Numbered from the stretch's first letter, positions 43,056-52,242 are shown. The stretch: 64,000 nucleotides of DNA from CAVYWD01 sp963772225 (GCA_963772225.1 CAVYWD010000002.1:2418001-2482000), one strand, 5' to 3'. Made by a program: numbers and translations. The notes: generated by a model not told the origin, from the letters alone.

Positions 43056-44665
43056 GCCAGGCCCTGAGCACCGCGTTGCCCGCCGTGGGGCGGCGGCACG
43101 ACAACAAGTGGCTCGTGACCCTCTCGGTGACCTTCGGCACCTTGATGGGGACCATCGACGCCTCCATCGTCAACGTGGCCATCGGCCACATCCGCGGCTC
43201 GGTGGGCGCAACGCTCCAGGAGATCACCTGGATCTCCACGGGCTTCGCCATCGCCACGGTGCTGGTCATGCCGCTGACTGGCTTCTTGGGCCGCTTGTTC
43301 GGCCAGAAGCGGGTCTACCTCGTCTCGCTCATCGTGTTCATCGGCGGCTCGGCGCTGTGTGGCACCGCGCGCTCGCTGGAGGCGCTGGTCTTCTACCGGG
43401 TCCTCCAGGGCTTCGGCGCCGGCGCGCTGCAGCCCACCGAGCAGGCCATTTTGCGCCAGACCTTCCCGCCCGAGGAGCAGGGCATGGCCATGGCGCTCTT
43501 CGGCATGGCGGTGGTCCTGGGGCCCGCGTTCGGCCCGACGCTGGGCGGCTACATCGTCGACCACTACAGCTGGCCGTGGATCTTCTACATCAACCTGCCG
43601 GTGGGCGCGCTGGGCTTCCTCATGGTCACCACCTTCGTCCACGAGGACGAGGGGATCCGCCACGCGAACCACGATCGCGCCGAGCGGGAGCGCAAGCGGC
43701 TGGACCACATGGGCGTCGTGCTGCTCTCGGTGGGGCTGGCGGGCCTGCAGTACGTCCTGGAGGAGGGCGCGCGCGACGACTGGTTCGAGTCGCGCCTCAT
43801 CACCGCCTTCGCCGCGATCTCGGTGGTAGCGCTGGTGACGTTCGTGGTGAACGAGCTGACGCACCCGGCGCCGGTGGTGGACCTGCGCCTCTTCGGGGAC
43901 AAGGCGTTCCTCTCCGGCACGGTCATCGGCTTCGTCATGTTCGGCCTGCTCATGGCGAACATGTTCCTCCTGCCGGTCTTCATGCAGGAGATGCTCGGCT
44001 ATACCGCGACCCAGAGCGGGCTCACGCTCATGCCGCGCGCCGCGGTCATGATGGTGATGAACCCAGTCATCGGAAAGCTGTACGGCAAGATCTCGCCGCG
44101 CGCCCTCATCGCCTTCGGCGTCGTCTGCGTCTCGGCGGGCAGCTACCTGATGAGCCAGTTCACGCTCGCGACCGGGACGTCGCAGATCATCGGCGCCATC
44201 CTGGTGCAGGGGATGGGCTTCTCGTGCCTGTTCATCCCGCTGACCACCACCGCGCTCTCCGGCATTCCCAAGCACCGCGTCGCCGACGCCACCGGGCTCA
44301 ACTCGCTCTTCCGTCAGATGGGCGGCTCGGTGGGCCTGGCGGTGTTCGCGACGCTGCTCTCGCGCTACGGCACGCAGGCCCGGGCGGCGGTGGCCGCGCA
44401 CGTGACGGCCATGCGCCCGGAGGCCATGGACAGGCTCCATACCATCGCGCGGGGTATGGTGACCCGAGGCTTCGACCCGGCGGCGGCGCAGTCGGGGGCG
44501 CTCCAGGCGCTCTCCGGACAGGTCATGGGCCAGTCCATGACGCTCGCGTTCCGCAAGGACTTCATGATCGCCGCCATCGTCTTTCTGTTCGTCCTTCCTC
44601 TCCTCGCTTTTCTCAAGGTGGCGCGCCCGCCGTCGGGCGAGGCCCCCCAGGTTCATATGGAGTAG
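43052..44665 (+). CDS. DHA2 family MFS multidrug efflux pump (EmrB-like)
   Basis: 537 residues with 14 predicted helices. Motifs: GTIDASIVNVAIGHIRGSVG, WISTGFAIATVLVMPLTGFL, GRLFGQKRVYLVSL (motif A), RVLQGFGAGALQPTEQAILR and GMAVVLGPAFGPTLGGYIVD (motif C, antiporter). Inner-membrane proton-coupled exporter that forms a tripartite pump with the HlyD-type adaptor and TolC-type channel encoded next. TTG 43052 follows GGAG and overlaps the tetR stop. Confidence 0.95.
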   Translation: MSQALSTALPAVGRRHDNKWLVTLSVTFGTLMGTIDASIVNVAIGHIRGSVGATLQEITWISTGFAIATVLVMPLTGFLGRLFGQKRVYLVSLIVFIGGSALCGTARSLEALVFYRVLQGFGAGALQPTEQAILRQTFPPEEQGMAMALFGMAVVLGPAFGPTLGGYIVDHYSWPWIFYINLPVGALGFLMVTTFVHEDEGIRHANHDRAERERKRLDHMGVVLLSVGLAGLQYVLEEGARDDWFESRLITAFAAISVVALVTFVVNELTHPAPVVDLRLFGDKAFLSGTVIGFVMFGLLMANMFLLPVFMQEMLGYTATQSGLTLMPRAAVMMVMNPVIGKLYGKISPRALIAFGVVCVSAGSYLMSQFTLATGTSQIIGAILVQGMGFSCLFIPLTTTALSGIPKHRVADATGLNSLFRQMGGSVGLAVFATLLSRYGTQARAAVAAHVTAMRPEAMDRLHTIARGMVTRGFDPAAAQSGALQALSGQVMGQSMTLAFRKDFMIAAIVFLFVLPLLAFLKVARPPSGEAPQVHME

Positions 44666-44668
44666 CCC

Positions 44669-45913
44669 ATGGAGTCGAACACCAGCCCCCTGCGCAGCCC
44701 CGCTGCGCCCGCCCCGGCCGAGGCGCCCTCGCGAACGACGCAGGCGCCGGCCCCGAGCCGGTCGAAGAAGCCGTTCTTGATCCTCGGCGCGCTCGTCGTC
44801 GCCGGCGCCATGGTCTTCGGCGGGTTCGCCGTGCTCAACGCGAACGAAGAGGAGACCGACGACGCCCAGGTCGAGGCGGACATCGTCCCGCTCTCGGCGC
44901 GGGTGGGCGGGCAGGTGCTCGCGCGCAAGGTCGAGGACAACCAGAAGGTCAAGAAGGGCGACCTCATCCTCGAGCTCGACTCGGCCGACTACGCGGCGCG
45001 CGCCGCGCAGGCCGAGGCCGAGCTGGAGACCTCCAAGGCCCAGGCGGCGGCCGCCGAAGAGCAGGTCCGGGTGGTGGAGGCGAGCGCCAAGGGTGGGCTC
45101 ACCAGCGCCAAGGCCTCGCTGTCGGGCTCTTCGCTGGGGGTCATCAACGCCGAGGCTCAGATCGCCGCGGCCCGGGCCGGACTGGAGCGGGCGCGGGCCG
45201 AGCAGCACCGGGCGGAGATCGACCTCGCGCGGGCGAAGCAGCTGGTGGCGGCGAACGCCATCCCGCGCGAGCGGCTCGACCTGGCCCAGGTCGCCTGGGA
45301 CGGGGCCAGCGCGGCGCTCGCCCAGTCGAGCGCCCAGCTCGCGGCGACCGAGGAGATGCGGCACGTGGCCATGGCCCGCGTCGACGAGGCGCGAGGCCGC
45401 GTGGACCAGAGCACGCCCATCGACGCGCAGATCGCAGCGTCGCGCGCCAACGCCCAGCTCGCCCGGGCGAGGGTCAAGGTCTCGGAGGCGTCGCTCGACC
45501 TCGCCAAGCTGCAGCTTTCGTATACCCGGGTCTACGCGCCCGACGACGGTATCCTCTCCAAGCTCTCGGTCCAGCCCGGCCAGTGGGTCCAGCCGGGACA
45601 GGCCGTCGCCTCGCTCGTGCCGGAGCGGACCTACGTGGTCGCGAACTACAAGGAGACCCAGGTCGGCCGGATGCGCGTCGGGCAGGGCGCGACGGTCCGC
45701 GTCGACGCGTTCCCGGGCGTCGCGCTCGAGGGGAAGGTCGAGAGCCTCTCTGGCGGGACGGGCGCGCGCTTCTCGCTCCTGCCGCCGGACAACGCGTCCG
45801 GGAACTTCGTGAAGGTCGTCCAGCGGGTCCCCGTGCGGATCGCGTTCGCCAAGGCGCCCGCGCTCCCGCTCCAGGCGGGGCTCTCCGCCGACGTCACCGT
45901 GCACGTCCGATAG
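44669..45913 (+). CDS. HlyD/EmrA family periplasmic adaptor
   Basis: 414 residues. N-terminal anchor helix (FLILGALVVAGAMVFGGFAV), biotinyl-lipoyl half-motifs (AQVEADIVPLSARVGGQVLA and LSYTRVYAPDDGILSKLSVQ), a long coiled coil (AEAELETSKAQAAAAEEQVR), and beta-barrel strands (VVANYKETQVGRMRVGQGAT; LQAGLSADVTVHV). Adaptor between the EmrB-like pump and the TolC-like channel. It starts 3 bp after the pump stop. Confidence 0.95.
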   Translation: MESNTSPLRSPAAPAPAEAPSRTTQAPAPSRSKKPFLILGALVVAGAMVFGGFAVLNANEEETDDAQVEADIVPLSARVGGQVLARKVEDNQKVKKGDLILELDSADYAARAAQAEAELETSKAQAAAAEEQVRVVEASAKGGLTSAKASLSGSSLGVINAEAQIAAARAGLERARAEQHRAEIDLARAKQLVAANAIPRERLDLAQVAWDGASAALAQSSAQLAATEEMRHVAMARVDEARGRVDQSTPIDAQIAASRANAQLARARVKVSEASLDLAKLQLSYTRVYAPDDGILSKLSVQPGQWVQPGQAVASLVPERTYVVANYKETQVGRMRVGQGATVRVDAFPGVALEGKVESLSGGTGARFSLLPPDNASGNFVKVVQRVPVRIAFAKAPALPLQAGLSADVTVHVR

Positions 45914-45937
45914 CGCTCTCTTTTCTTCAAGGACCCC

Positions 45938-47224
45938 ATGCTCGCGCTCAGTGCCTTTCTCGCCGCAGCCGTCGCCGCCGCAGAGCCGGCGGCCCCAGTC
46001 CAGAGCCTTACCGTCGACCAAGCGGTCGCGCTCTCCTTGGAAGTCAGCCCGCAGCTCCACGCCGCGCGCTCTCGCGCCGAGGCGAGCCAGGAGCAGGTCA
46101 AGAGCCACCGCGGGCGCCTCCTGCCGTCGGTTTACGTTAGCGACGAGCAGCAGCATTGGAACGCGCCCTTCGGCATCGCCTTCGGGGCTCTGTCCGTCGT
46201 CGCGCGGAACATCAACAACAACACGTTCACCGCGGCGGCCAATCAGCCCGTCCTCGGCCTGATCCGGCTCGGCAAAGAGCAGAGCGCCCTGTCCTCGGGG
46301 GCCGAGGCGGCGGGACAGGACGCGCGGGCGGTGGAGGCGGCGCTCAAGGAAGAGGTGGAGAACCTCTACCTGCGGCTGTTCGAGGCGCGGGCGCTGGTGG
46401 GCATCGCGCGGGCCTCCCAGGCGCAGCTCTCTGACCAGATCCAGGTCGCCAAGGACAAGCTGAAAGCGGGCGTGGTGACCCAGGCCGACATCCTGCGGCT
46501 CGAGACAGCTTTCGCGAACGCGCGCCAGCAGGAGATCCTGGCGGCGGCCTCCGAGCAGGTGGCGCGCTCCAATCTTCTGCTCGACCTGGGCCGGCCGGCG
46601 GACGATTCGGGCCTCGAGTTCGTCGAGCCGTCGACGTCCGACCAGCCCATGAACAGCGACCGGCCGCTGGGCTCCTGGGTCGACCAGGCCGTGGCCAAGC
46701 GCCCCGAGCTGAAGGGCGCGATCAAGCAAGCGGACGCGGCCGGCGCCCAGGCGACCGCGCGGACGCTGGATCTCTTGCCCGACGTGAACCTAGAGGGAGG
46801 CTACCTCCACGTCAGCGGCCAGATCTTCGCGCCGGTCGATTCGGCGTTCATCGGGGTCAAGGCCGAGTGGTTGGTCTGGGATTGGGGCGCCAAGTACTTC
46901 GGCAGCCGGGCTGCCGCGCGCCAGGCGTCGGCGGCCGAGTCGCAGGCGAACGAGGTTCGCCGGCTCGTGCAGCTCGATGTCGCCGCCAAGCTGTCCAACC
47001 TGCGCGCCGCCGCCGCCGCGCTCGACGCCGCTCACACGGGGATCGCCAGCGCCGAAGAGGCCTACCGGGTGACGGCCGCGCAAGTGAGCGCCGGGAGCGC
47101 GAGCACCACCGACCTACTCGACGCCCATTCGGCGCTCACCCAGGCCCGGCTCAACTTCGCCCGGGCGCGCTATGCGCAGGCCATCGCCTCGGTCAGCCTG
47201 TCGCGAGCGGTCGGGGAGCTCTAG
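45938..47224 (+). CDS. TolC family outer-membrane efflux protein
   Basis: 428 residues with a short signal peptide (LALSAFLAAAVAAAEPAAP). Two OEP repeats of long helices: LTVDQAVALSLEVSPQLHAA, VKSHRGRLLPSVYVSDEQQH, QIQVAKDKLKAGVVTQADIL, LPDVNLEGGYLHVSGQIF and RVTAAQVSAGSASTTDLLDA. Trimeric outer-membrane exit duct for the adjacent pump. It is the last gene of the operon, 24 bp after the adaptor gene. Confidence 0.94.
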   Translation: MLALSAFLAAAVAAAEPAAPVQSLTVDQAVALSLEVSPQLHAARSRAEASQEQVKSHRGRLLPSVYVSDEQQHWNAPFGIAFGALSVVARNINNNTFTAAANQPVLGLIRLGKEQSALSSGAEAAGQDARAVEAALKEEVENLYLRLFEARALVGIARASQAQLSDQIQVAKDKLKAGVVTQADILRLETAFANARQQEILAAASEQVARSNLLLDLGRPADDSGLEFVEPSTSDQPMNSDRPLGSWVDQAVAKRPELKGAIKQADAAGAQATARTLDLLPDVNLEGGYLHVSGQIFAPVDSAFIGVKAEWLVWDWGAKYFGSRAAARQASAAESQANEVRRLVQLDVAAKLSNLRAAAAALDAAHTGIASAEEAYRVTAAQVSAGSASTTDLLDAHSALTQARLNFARARYAQAIASVSLSRAVGEL

Positions 47225-47246
47225 CGTCGCCTTGCCTCTCGAGCGG

Positions 47247-47287
47247 CGCCCCCTCCCCGCAAGCGGGGAGGGGGACGGGGGGTGAGG
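47247..47287 (-). terminator. Repeated CCCCTCCCCGC hairpin between convergent genes
   Basis: A 12-bp stem (CCCCCTCCCCGC, loop AA, GCGGGGAGGGGG) then ACGGGGGGTGAGG. It ends at the stop codon of the lipoprotein gene and lies 22 bp past the TolC-type gene. The whole 41 bp is almost identical to 31362-31402, so it is a mobile or recurrent terminator module. Confidence 0.75.
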
Positions 47288-47851
47288 CTACGGCTGCACG
47301 TCCACGTTCAGCGTCTCGTTGTTGAAGGTGTAGCTCTTGCCGTCGGCGGCCACGGTGCCGTTGATGGTCATGGAGACCTTGCCGCTGGTGGCGGAGAGCT
47401 CGGTCGCGCTCACCGAGATGGTCACGTCGCAGGTGAGCTCCGCGCTGTAGGCCCCCGACATGGTCAGATCCGCCTTGAGGGTCTCTTTCACCTGCGCCGA
47501 CGACGACGTGGTGTCGTAGCCGAGCTCGAAGGTCTCCGAGCCGTCGAACGTGTTCTTGCCGTCGTAGGAGAACTTCGAGAAGTCGATGGCGTAGGTCGCC
47601 GAACCGGACCCGCCCGTTCCGCTGGCCTGGTAGGTCACGCTCGCCGAGCCGGACTTCCCGGTGACGGTCGCGGTGCCGCCCACGGTGATCTTCTCGGTCG
47701 AGCCGGCCACCATCGCCGAGGTCTGGGCGCCCAGCGAGGCCACCATCAAGTGGCTGACGGCATTCGCTGCGTCCTGCTTGCTACCGATTCCGCCGCTGCA
47801 GGCGCCGAGGGCGAAGACCGAGCCGATGGCGAGGGACTTGAGGGCTTTCAT
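47288..47851 (-). CDS. Hypothetical lipoprotein, Thr/Ser-rich
   Basis: 187 residues. Lipobox LGAC at residues ~15-18 (LAIGSVFALGACSGG). The mature part is Ser/Thr/Gly-rich antiparallel beta (ITVGGTATVTGKSGSASVTY; FDGSETFELGYDTTSSSAQV; AELTCDVTISVSATELSATS). AAGGAG precedes ATG 47851. Surface or periplasmic lipoprotein of unknown function. Confidence 0.8.
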   Translation of the reverse strand: MKALKSLAIGSVFALGACSGGIGSKQDAANAVSHLMVASLGAQTSAMVAGSTEKITVGGTATVTGKSGSASVTYQASGTGGSGSATYAIDFSKFSYDGKNTFDGSETFELGYDTTSSSAQVKETLKADLTMSGAYSAELTCDVTISVSATELSATSGKVSMTINGTVAADGKSYTFNNETLNVDVQP

Positions 47852-48215
47852 TCCGATTCTCCTTGAATTGGGGACAGTCGCTCGCCGGCCGAGCGGGCGA
47901 GGAACTATGTACCGCCGGCCTTTCCACGAGGTCAAGGCGAGGCGGGTAGGTGTTTGTGGCAAATCGGAAAAGGGCCCCCGATTCCCGCGGGCTTTCGTCG
48001 CTCGCGTGCCGTCGGTACCCCCTGGGGGGCGCTTCAGGGCCGCCTTAGGCGAGGCGCCTTCTCTCCCTGGAGAGCGAAGGCCACGCATTCCGGGCTTCAT
48101 TCGCCCGACCTCGGAGAATGGAATTCGAATTGCGTCGAATAGGGAACCAAGCGAAAAGGCGCTGAATGGCTCAAATTCGGGGTCTCGAGCGCGCAAGAAA
48201 GTGCCGTTCTACGGA
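47852..48215. other. 364-bp intergenic region with a hairpin
   Basis: It holds the promoter side of the lipoprotein gene and the 3' flank of the 723-residue gene. A stem-loop GCCTTCTCTCC / GGAGAGCGAAGGC lies at 48056-48081. The part near 48120-48180 is AT-richer (GGAATTCGAATTGCGTCGAA). No credible ORF. Confidence 0.45.
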
Positions 48216-50387
48216 TTACGCCGCCGCGCCCTTCCAGAGCGACTTGACGAGGCTCGCCACCGCATCGGTGCTCAGGTCGACCGCGAACGCCCAGCCGAAG
48301 ATCCCCGCGAGCTCCGCCGGCGTCCCGACGAAGCGCTCGGCGACAATCGAGTAGCCGGTCGCGGTGGCGAGCACGCCCAGGACCACGAGCTGCAGGAGCT
48401 TTAGCCGCCAGGCGCTCTGCTGCGCGTCGCGAACCCGAAGCTGAGGGTAGGCGATGGGCGGGACCGACGTCGGCGCGGGCGCGGGCGCCCCCACCGCCTC
48501 GCTGAAGCTGCGCGGCGCGCCTCTCGCGCGGCTCGCCCGCGCGGCGGCCCGCGGCTCGGCGCGCGGCGCGCCGGCGTTCACCGCGAGCGGCGCGCCGGCC
48601 GCGAGCTCCTTGGGCTCGGGGCCAAGCTTCTCCAACGCCGCGCGGAAGCGCGCGAGCACCTTCGGCGCCTCTGCCAGCGCCGCGTCCCAGGGCGCCTTCG
48701 GCCAGCTCCCCAGCGCCTCCACCGCCTTCGCCTCCCAGAGGCTCAGCTCCTTCTCCGGCCGCTTGCCGGCGAGCGCGTCGGACGCCGCCTGAATGTCTCG
48801 CAGCATTCCCGTGCGCAGGTCGGTCAGGAGGTCGGAGAGCGCCGCGTTCGCGGCGGTGATCGCCGCGAGGAGGTCCGGCGCCGCGGCCAGGCCGTTGCGC
48901 GGGATGGCCGAGAGCGCCTGGCGCACGGCCGATGCCCCTTGGTGCGCCTGGGCCGCCAGCTCGTCCGGCGCCGCCGACAGCGGGTCGAGCAGGGCCCGCA
49001 CCTGCTGCGGATACTCCTGGGCCGCCCGGCCGGCGCGGTCGTCGAAGGCGGCCACCGCTCGCTCCACCTCCGCCCTGGCTCGGTCCAGGTGGCCTTGGAG
49101 GACCTGGCCCTGCGCCGCGGCGAGCGCGGCGTTCGCCTCGCCCAAGGCGTCGGCGAGCTCCGCCGGCAGAACCCATCGGCCGGCCAGCCGCCGGCGCGCG
49201 GAGTCGAGCAGGGCGACCACGTCGGCGCGCTTCTGCTCGAGCGCGCTCAGCGCGGCGGCGAGCGGAGCCCGCGTCGCGTCCACCTGCTGGCGCAGCCTCT
49301 CGAGCGCGGCGGCGCCGAAGAGCGAATCGCCCTCGGCGGCCTTGAGCTTGGCGAAGAGCTCCCGGCGCAGCTCCTGGAGCTTGGCCTTGAAGTCTGGGTC
49401 CTCGTGGAGCCGGCTCTGGACATCGAGCTCCGCGACCGCCGACCAGCCTGCCGCGAGCTGCTCGCGGCGCCGCAGCGCGGTCGAGAGCCAGACCCGCACC
49501 AGGTAGCCCACCGCGAGGCCGGCGGCGATCAGTCCGACGATGAGCGCGCCCGGCAGGCGGCGCTTTACCTCCACTGAGACGACCGACGGGTTCGAGAGGC
49601 GGGCTCCGCCGACGAGCAGGCGCAGCTTCGAAATCCCCACCGGAAGTCCACCTTCGACGCGCGCCGCGCACGCGAGCTCGAAGGCGCGCCCCGGGCCGAC
49701 CCGCTCGGCTGGCGGCGGGCACTGGGCGCTCGCCCGCAGCGGCCCTTCGCCCGGGCCCTGCGCGGAGATGAGCTGCACCGACGGCGCGAGCGCCGCCCGG
49801 CCGCCGGTCTCGACCAGCGGCAGCGAGAAGCGCACCGGCTCGGCGTAAGAAGGCAGAAAGGTGTGCCAGGGGTCGAGCGCGAGCTTGGGCAATTCGCCCA
49901 GCGTCGCCGCGGCGAGCTTCATCGAGAGCGTGAGCCGCTGCCACTCCAGTTTTGGGAGCTTGGCGCCCTCCGCCGGCGGGACCTGGACGGCCGCGGTCAG
50001 GAGATAGGTTCCCGCGGCGAGAGCCTCGGCCGACTCGAGCCGGACCCGCAGCCGGGCCACGCGCGGGTTGCCGGCGAGGGGCTCGAGCTGGAGCCACTCG
50101 CTCTTGGCCGCGAGCCGCTCGCCCGAGGGCCCCAGGAGGCCGAGGCAAAACGGCTGCGGGGCGGGGCTTGGCCAGTCGGCATCCGCGAGCGCGAGCAGGA
50201 AGCTCGCCTCAGCCGCCCGGTCTCCGCGCAGGGCGAGCTCGACGGCGCTCTCGACCGCGGAGAGCCGGTCGGCCCGCGCCGCGCCCCAGGGCAGGGACGT
50301 TGCGAGGAGCGCGCACGCGGTGATGCAACGCGCGAGGTGGCCGACCCCTCGCATCGACCGCCCCCATTTCCCCGGGGGGCTCCTCAT
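48216..50387 (-). CDS. Large envelope protein with signal peptide, coiled coil and C-terminal membrane hairpin
   Basis: 723 residues. Signal peptide (LARCITACALLATSLPWGAA). A periplasmic beta-rich domain follows (to about residue 320; VARLRVRLESAEALAAGTYL; KLRLLVGGARLSNPSVVSVE). Then a membrane helix (GALIVGLIAAGLAVGYLVRV), about 300 residues of helical, coiled-coil cytoplasmic domain (LRRELFAKLKAAEGDSLFGA; RAEVERAVAAFDDRAGRAAQ), a disordered linker, and a final helix pair (LKLLQLVVLGVLATATGYSI; AELAGIFGWAFAVDLSTDAV). I recognise no family. Its ATG overlaps the stop of the previous gene (ATGA), so the three genes from 51979 down are one operon. Confidence 0.8.
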   Translation of the reverse strand: MRSPPGKWGRSMRGVGHLARCITACALLATSLPWGAARADRLSAVESAVELALRGDRAAEASFLLALADADWPSPAPQPFCLGLLGPSGERLAAKSEWLQLEPLAGNPRVARLRVRLESAEALAAGTYLLTAAVQVPPAEGAKLPKLEWQRLTLSMKLAAATLGELPKLALDPWHTFLPSYAEPVRFSLPLVETGGRAALAPSVQLISAQGPGEGPLRASAQCPPPAERVGPGRAFELACAARVEGGLPVGISKLRLLVGGARLSNPSVVSVEVKRRLPGALIVGLIAAGLAVGYLVRVWLSTALRRREQLAAGWSAVAELDVQSRLHEDPDFKAKLQELRRELFAKLKAAEGDSLFGAAALERLRQQVDATRAPLAAALSALEQKRADVVALLDSARRRLAGRWVLPAELADALGEANAALAAAQGQVLQGHLDRARAEVERAVAAFDDRAGRAAQEYPQQVRALLDPLSAAPDELAAQAHQGASAVRQALSAIPRNGLAAAPDLLAAITAANAALSDLLTDLRTGMLRDIQAASDALAGKRPEKELSLWEAKAVEALGSWPKAPWDAALAEAPKVLARFRAALEKLGPEPKELAAGAPLAVNAGAPRAEPRAAARASRARGAPRSFSEAVGAPAPAPTSVPPIAYPQLRVRDAQQSAWRLKLLQLVVLGVLATATGYSIVAERFVGTPAELAGIFGWAFAVDLSTDAVASLVKSLWKGAAA

Positions 50388-51578
50388 AGCCCAAAGCTCC
50401 CCAGGCCCTGCGTGAGAACCGGGCTGTCGCGATACGAGAACGTCACCGAGCCGGCGAGGTGCTTGAAGGCGGCGCCGAAGTCCTCGGCGCGCCCCTGTAC
50501 TCCGAACGCGACGGAGAGGTCGCGGGGCAAGGCGACCTTGAAGCTGGCGGAGACCGCGGCGGAGGCGGCGCCTCCGTCGAACGAGACGGCCGACCGATCG
50601 GCCTCGGCGGTCAAGGTGAAATTGGAGCGCGCCCACTGCGCGGCGGCGCCGAAGTCGAGCGAGGTGCGCAGGGTCTCGGAGGCCGACGGCCGCTCGGAGA
50701 TCACCCGGGCTTGGACGGCGAAGCGCAAGCCCGCCAGGCGATGGAGCTCGTAGGTCGTCGCCAAAAATTCGCGGTGGACCCGGATGAGCGCGTCGGAGCC
50801 CTGCCGGTTGCTGCCGGGGCCGACCCAATTTCCGCCGACCGAGACAAAGAGCGCGTCGGAGCGCCGGCGCTGCTCCTTGCACGCCTCGATGCCGGGCGGT
50901 CTCGCGCCGAACGTATTCCTCGGGGGCGGCGGTCTTGGCGTGCTCGAGGAAGTATTTCTCGACCTTGGCGTCGTATTCATGCTCGGACTCGTTGCTCGGC
51001 TTCACCATGAGGCTGCCCGGGAGGAGCATTCGGAGGTCCTCCCAGCGCGCCGCCGCCGCGTCGGGGCCGTTGAGGCATCGGTCGAATTCGCTGGAATAGA
51101 CGCTGCGCTCGCCGATGAGGTCCCAGGCGAACCCCAGGCCCAAGGTGGAGAATCGCGTATTGTCCACGGCGTCGTAGGGCGAGCCCGCCGCCAACACCAG
51201 GGTCGCAGCCAGGTCCGTCGCCAGGCGCCCAAAGCCCCCGACCGACTCTCGAGCGGCGATCACCTGATGGTAGACCTTGTCGCGGCCCCAGAGCGTGAGG
51301 AACGGGTTGAATTGCATCGCGGCCGAGCCGCTGCCCTGCTGGAAGACGCTCCCGAGCGCGCGCAGGCCGGTCTGGAGGTCGCTCACGTTGGCGGGGTGCA
51401 CGACCTGCTGGCCCGCGTTCGGGTCGACGCCCGCGGCGAGCTCCGAGCCGCCTTCGAGGTTCGCGTCGACGCCGACCGTGAAGGGGATGGCGCCCAGGGC
51501 GGCGGAGTCGGCGGCGCGCGAGGCCGCCGGGAGAAGCAGGGCGGAGAGCAGGGCTGCGCCGCGCGGTGAGACCCTCAT
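50384..51578 (-). CDS. Secreted hypothetical protein, one-base frameshift
   Basis: Signal peptide (RGAALLSALLLPAASRAADS), then IPFTVGVDANLEGGSELAAG, LGLGFAWDLIGERSVYSSEF and EYDAKVEKYFLEHAKTAAPE in one frame. From about 50906 the sequence continues in the next frame (IEACKEQRRRSDALFVSVGG; TYELHRLAGLRFAVQARVIS; VTFSYRDSPVLTQGLGSFGL). Removing one C near 50906 joins them into about 397 residues. The C-terminal part looks like an outer-membrane-type beta protein. ATG 51578 overlaps the upstream stop (ATGA) and its stop overlaps the next ATG. No family recognised. Confidence 0.75.
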
Positions 51579-51979
51579 GTCCCGATGTCCCAGGAGAGGT
51601 CGGCCAAAGCGGCCTTGTCGCCGGACTTGAGCGCCACCTTCGCGTCCAAGGCGGACGAGGTGCCGCAAAGCTCCAACGTCGCGGTGAACGCGATTTCTCC
51701 GACCAGGTCGTTGGGCTGCGAGATGGAGACCAGCACGTCGAGGTAGACGTCGTCCGCCTCGCGGAGCAGCGCGCCGGGGACGGTGCGCACGTCGGGCGAG
51801 CGCATGAAGTCGGTGGCCTGGCTCCCGCTCGAGTCCGGGACGAACTTCGGGTCGCCGCTTCCCACGAGCTTGACGAAGAGCGTGAGCTGGCAGCCGTAGA
51901 GCTCGCCTGCGCGGGTCACGGTGAGCTTTGCGTCCTTTCGCGCCTCTTTGGGAATTCGGAGCAACGCGGTCGCGGCCAT
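51575..51979 (-). CDS. Conserved-looking hypothetical protein, first gene of a three-gene operon
   Basis: 134 residues with no signal peptide or membrane helix. Strand-rich: LLRIPKEARKDAKLTVTRAG, LTLFVKLVGSGDPKFVP, DDVYLDVLVSISQPNDLVGE and IAFTATLELCG. GGAGGG precedes ATG 51979. Its TGA overlaps the next ATG. A soluble partner of the two envelope proteins is a reasonable guess. Function unknown. Confidence 0.75.
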   Translation of the reverse strand: MAATALLRIPKEARKDAKLTVTRAGELYGCQLTLFVKLVGSGDPKFVPDSSGSQATDFMRSPDVRTVPGALLREADDVYLDVLVSISQPNDLVGEIAFTATLELCGTSSALDAKVALKSGDKAALADLSWDIGT

Positions 51980-52030
51980 CGGCCCTCCACGGTCGGGGAG
52001 CGGGTAGGTTCTGTCTGAAAGCGGAGTGAG

Positions 52031-52135
52031 TCAAGAATGGGCGCAACGGTAGGGCGGCTCGTCGCCCACGGCCACGTTCAGGTCGCCGTCGCCGTCCACG
52101 TCTTCGTTCACGCCCACGTCAACGCATTCGCTCAC
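52031..52135 (-). other. 34-codon Asp/Val ORF over a hexamer-like tract
   Basis: GTG-started ORF encoding ECVDVGVNEDVDGDGDLNVA. It resembles EF-hand-like DxDGDGD loops. The DNA is a degenerate (GACGTG/GGCGAC) hexamer tract. It may be a real calcium-loop peptide, a remnant of a dockerin-like gene, or simple-sequence DNA. There is no ribosome-binding site. Confidence 0.3.
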
Positions 52136-52185
52136 GCGAGGCCTTGTGATTCAATCGTGAGGAATGCGCCCAATACTGGATTCTA

Positions 52186-52242
52186 GCGAGGCTGCGCCTC
52201 AGACCGACGAGGCATGTTGGAGAAGTCGCGGCGCAGCCTCGC
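52186..52242 (+). repeat. Palindromic dispersed repeat, copy 2 of 3
   Basis: 57 bp from GCGAGGCTGCGCC to its exact inverse GGCGCAGCCTCGC, with core GACCGACGAGGCATGTTGGA. The following GTCGATAGTT... flank (to about 52281) is shared with the copy at 13858-13950. This copy has perfect 13-bp inverted ends. Confidence 0.85.

Noticed and set aside
42971..46729. 1252-codon open frame antisense to the efflux operon
   Set aside because: Its Arg/His/Leu-rich product is the reverse-frame shadow of the MFS, HlyD and TolC genes.
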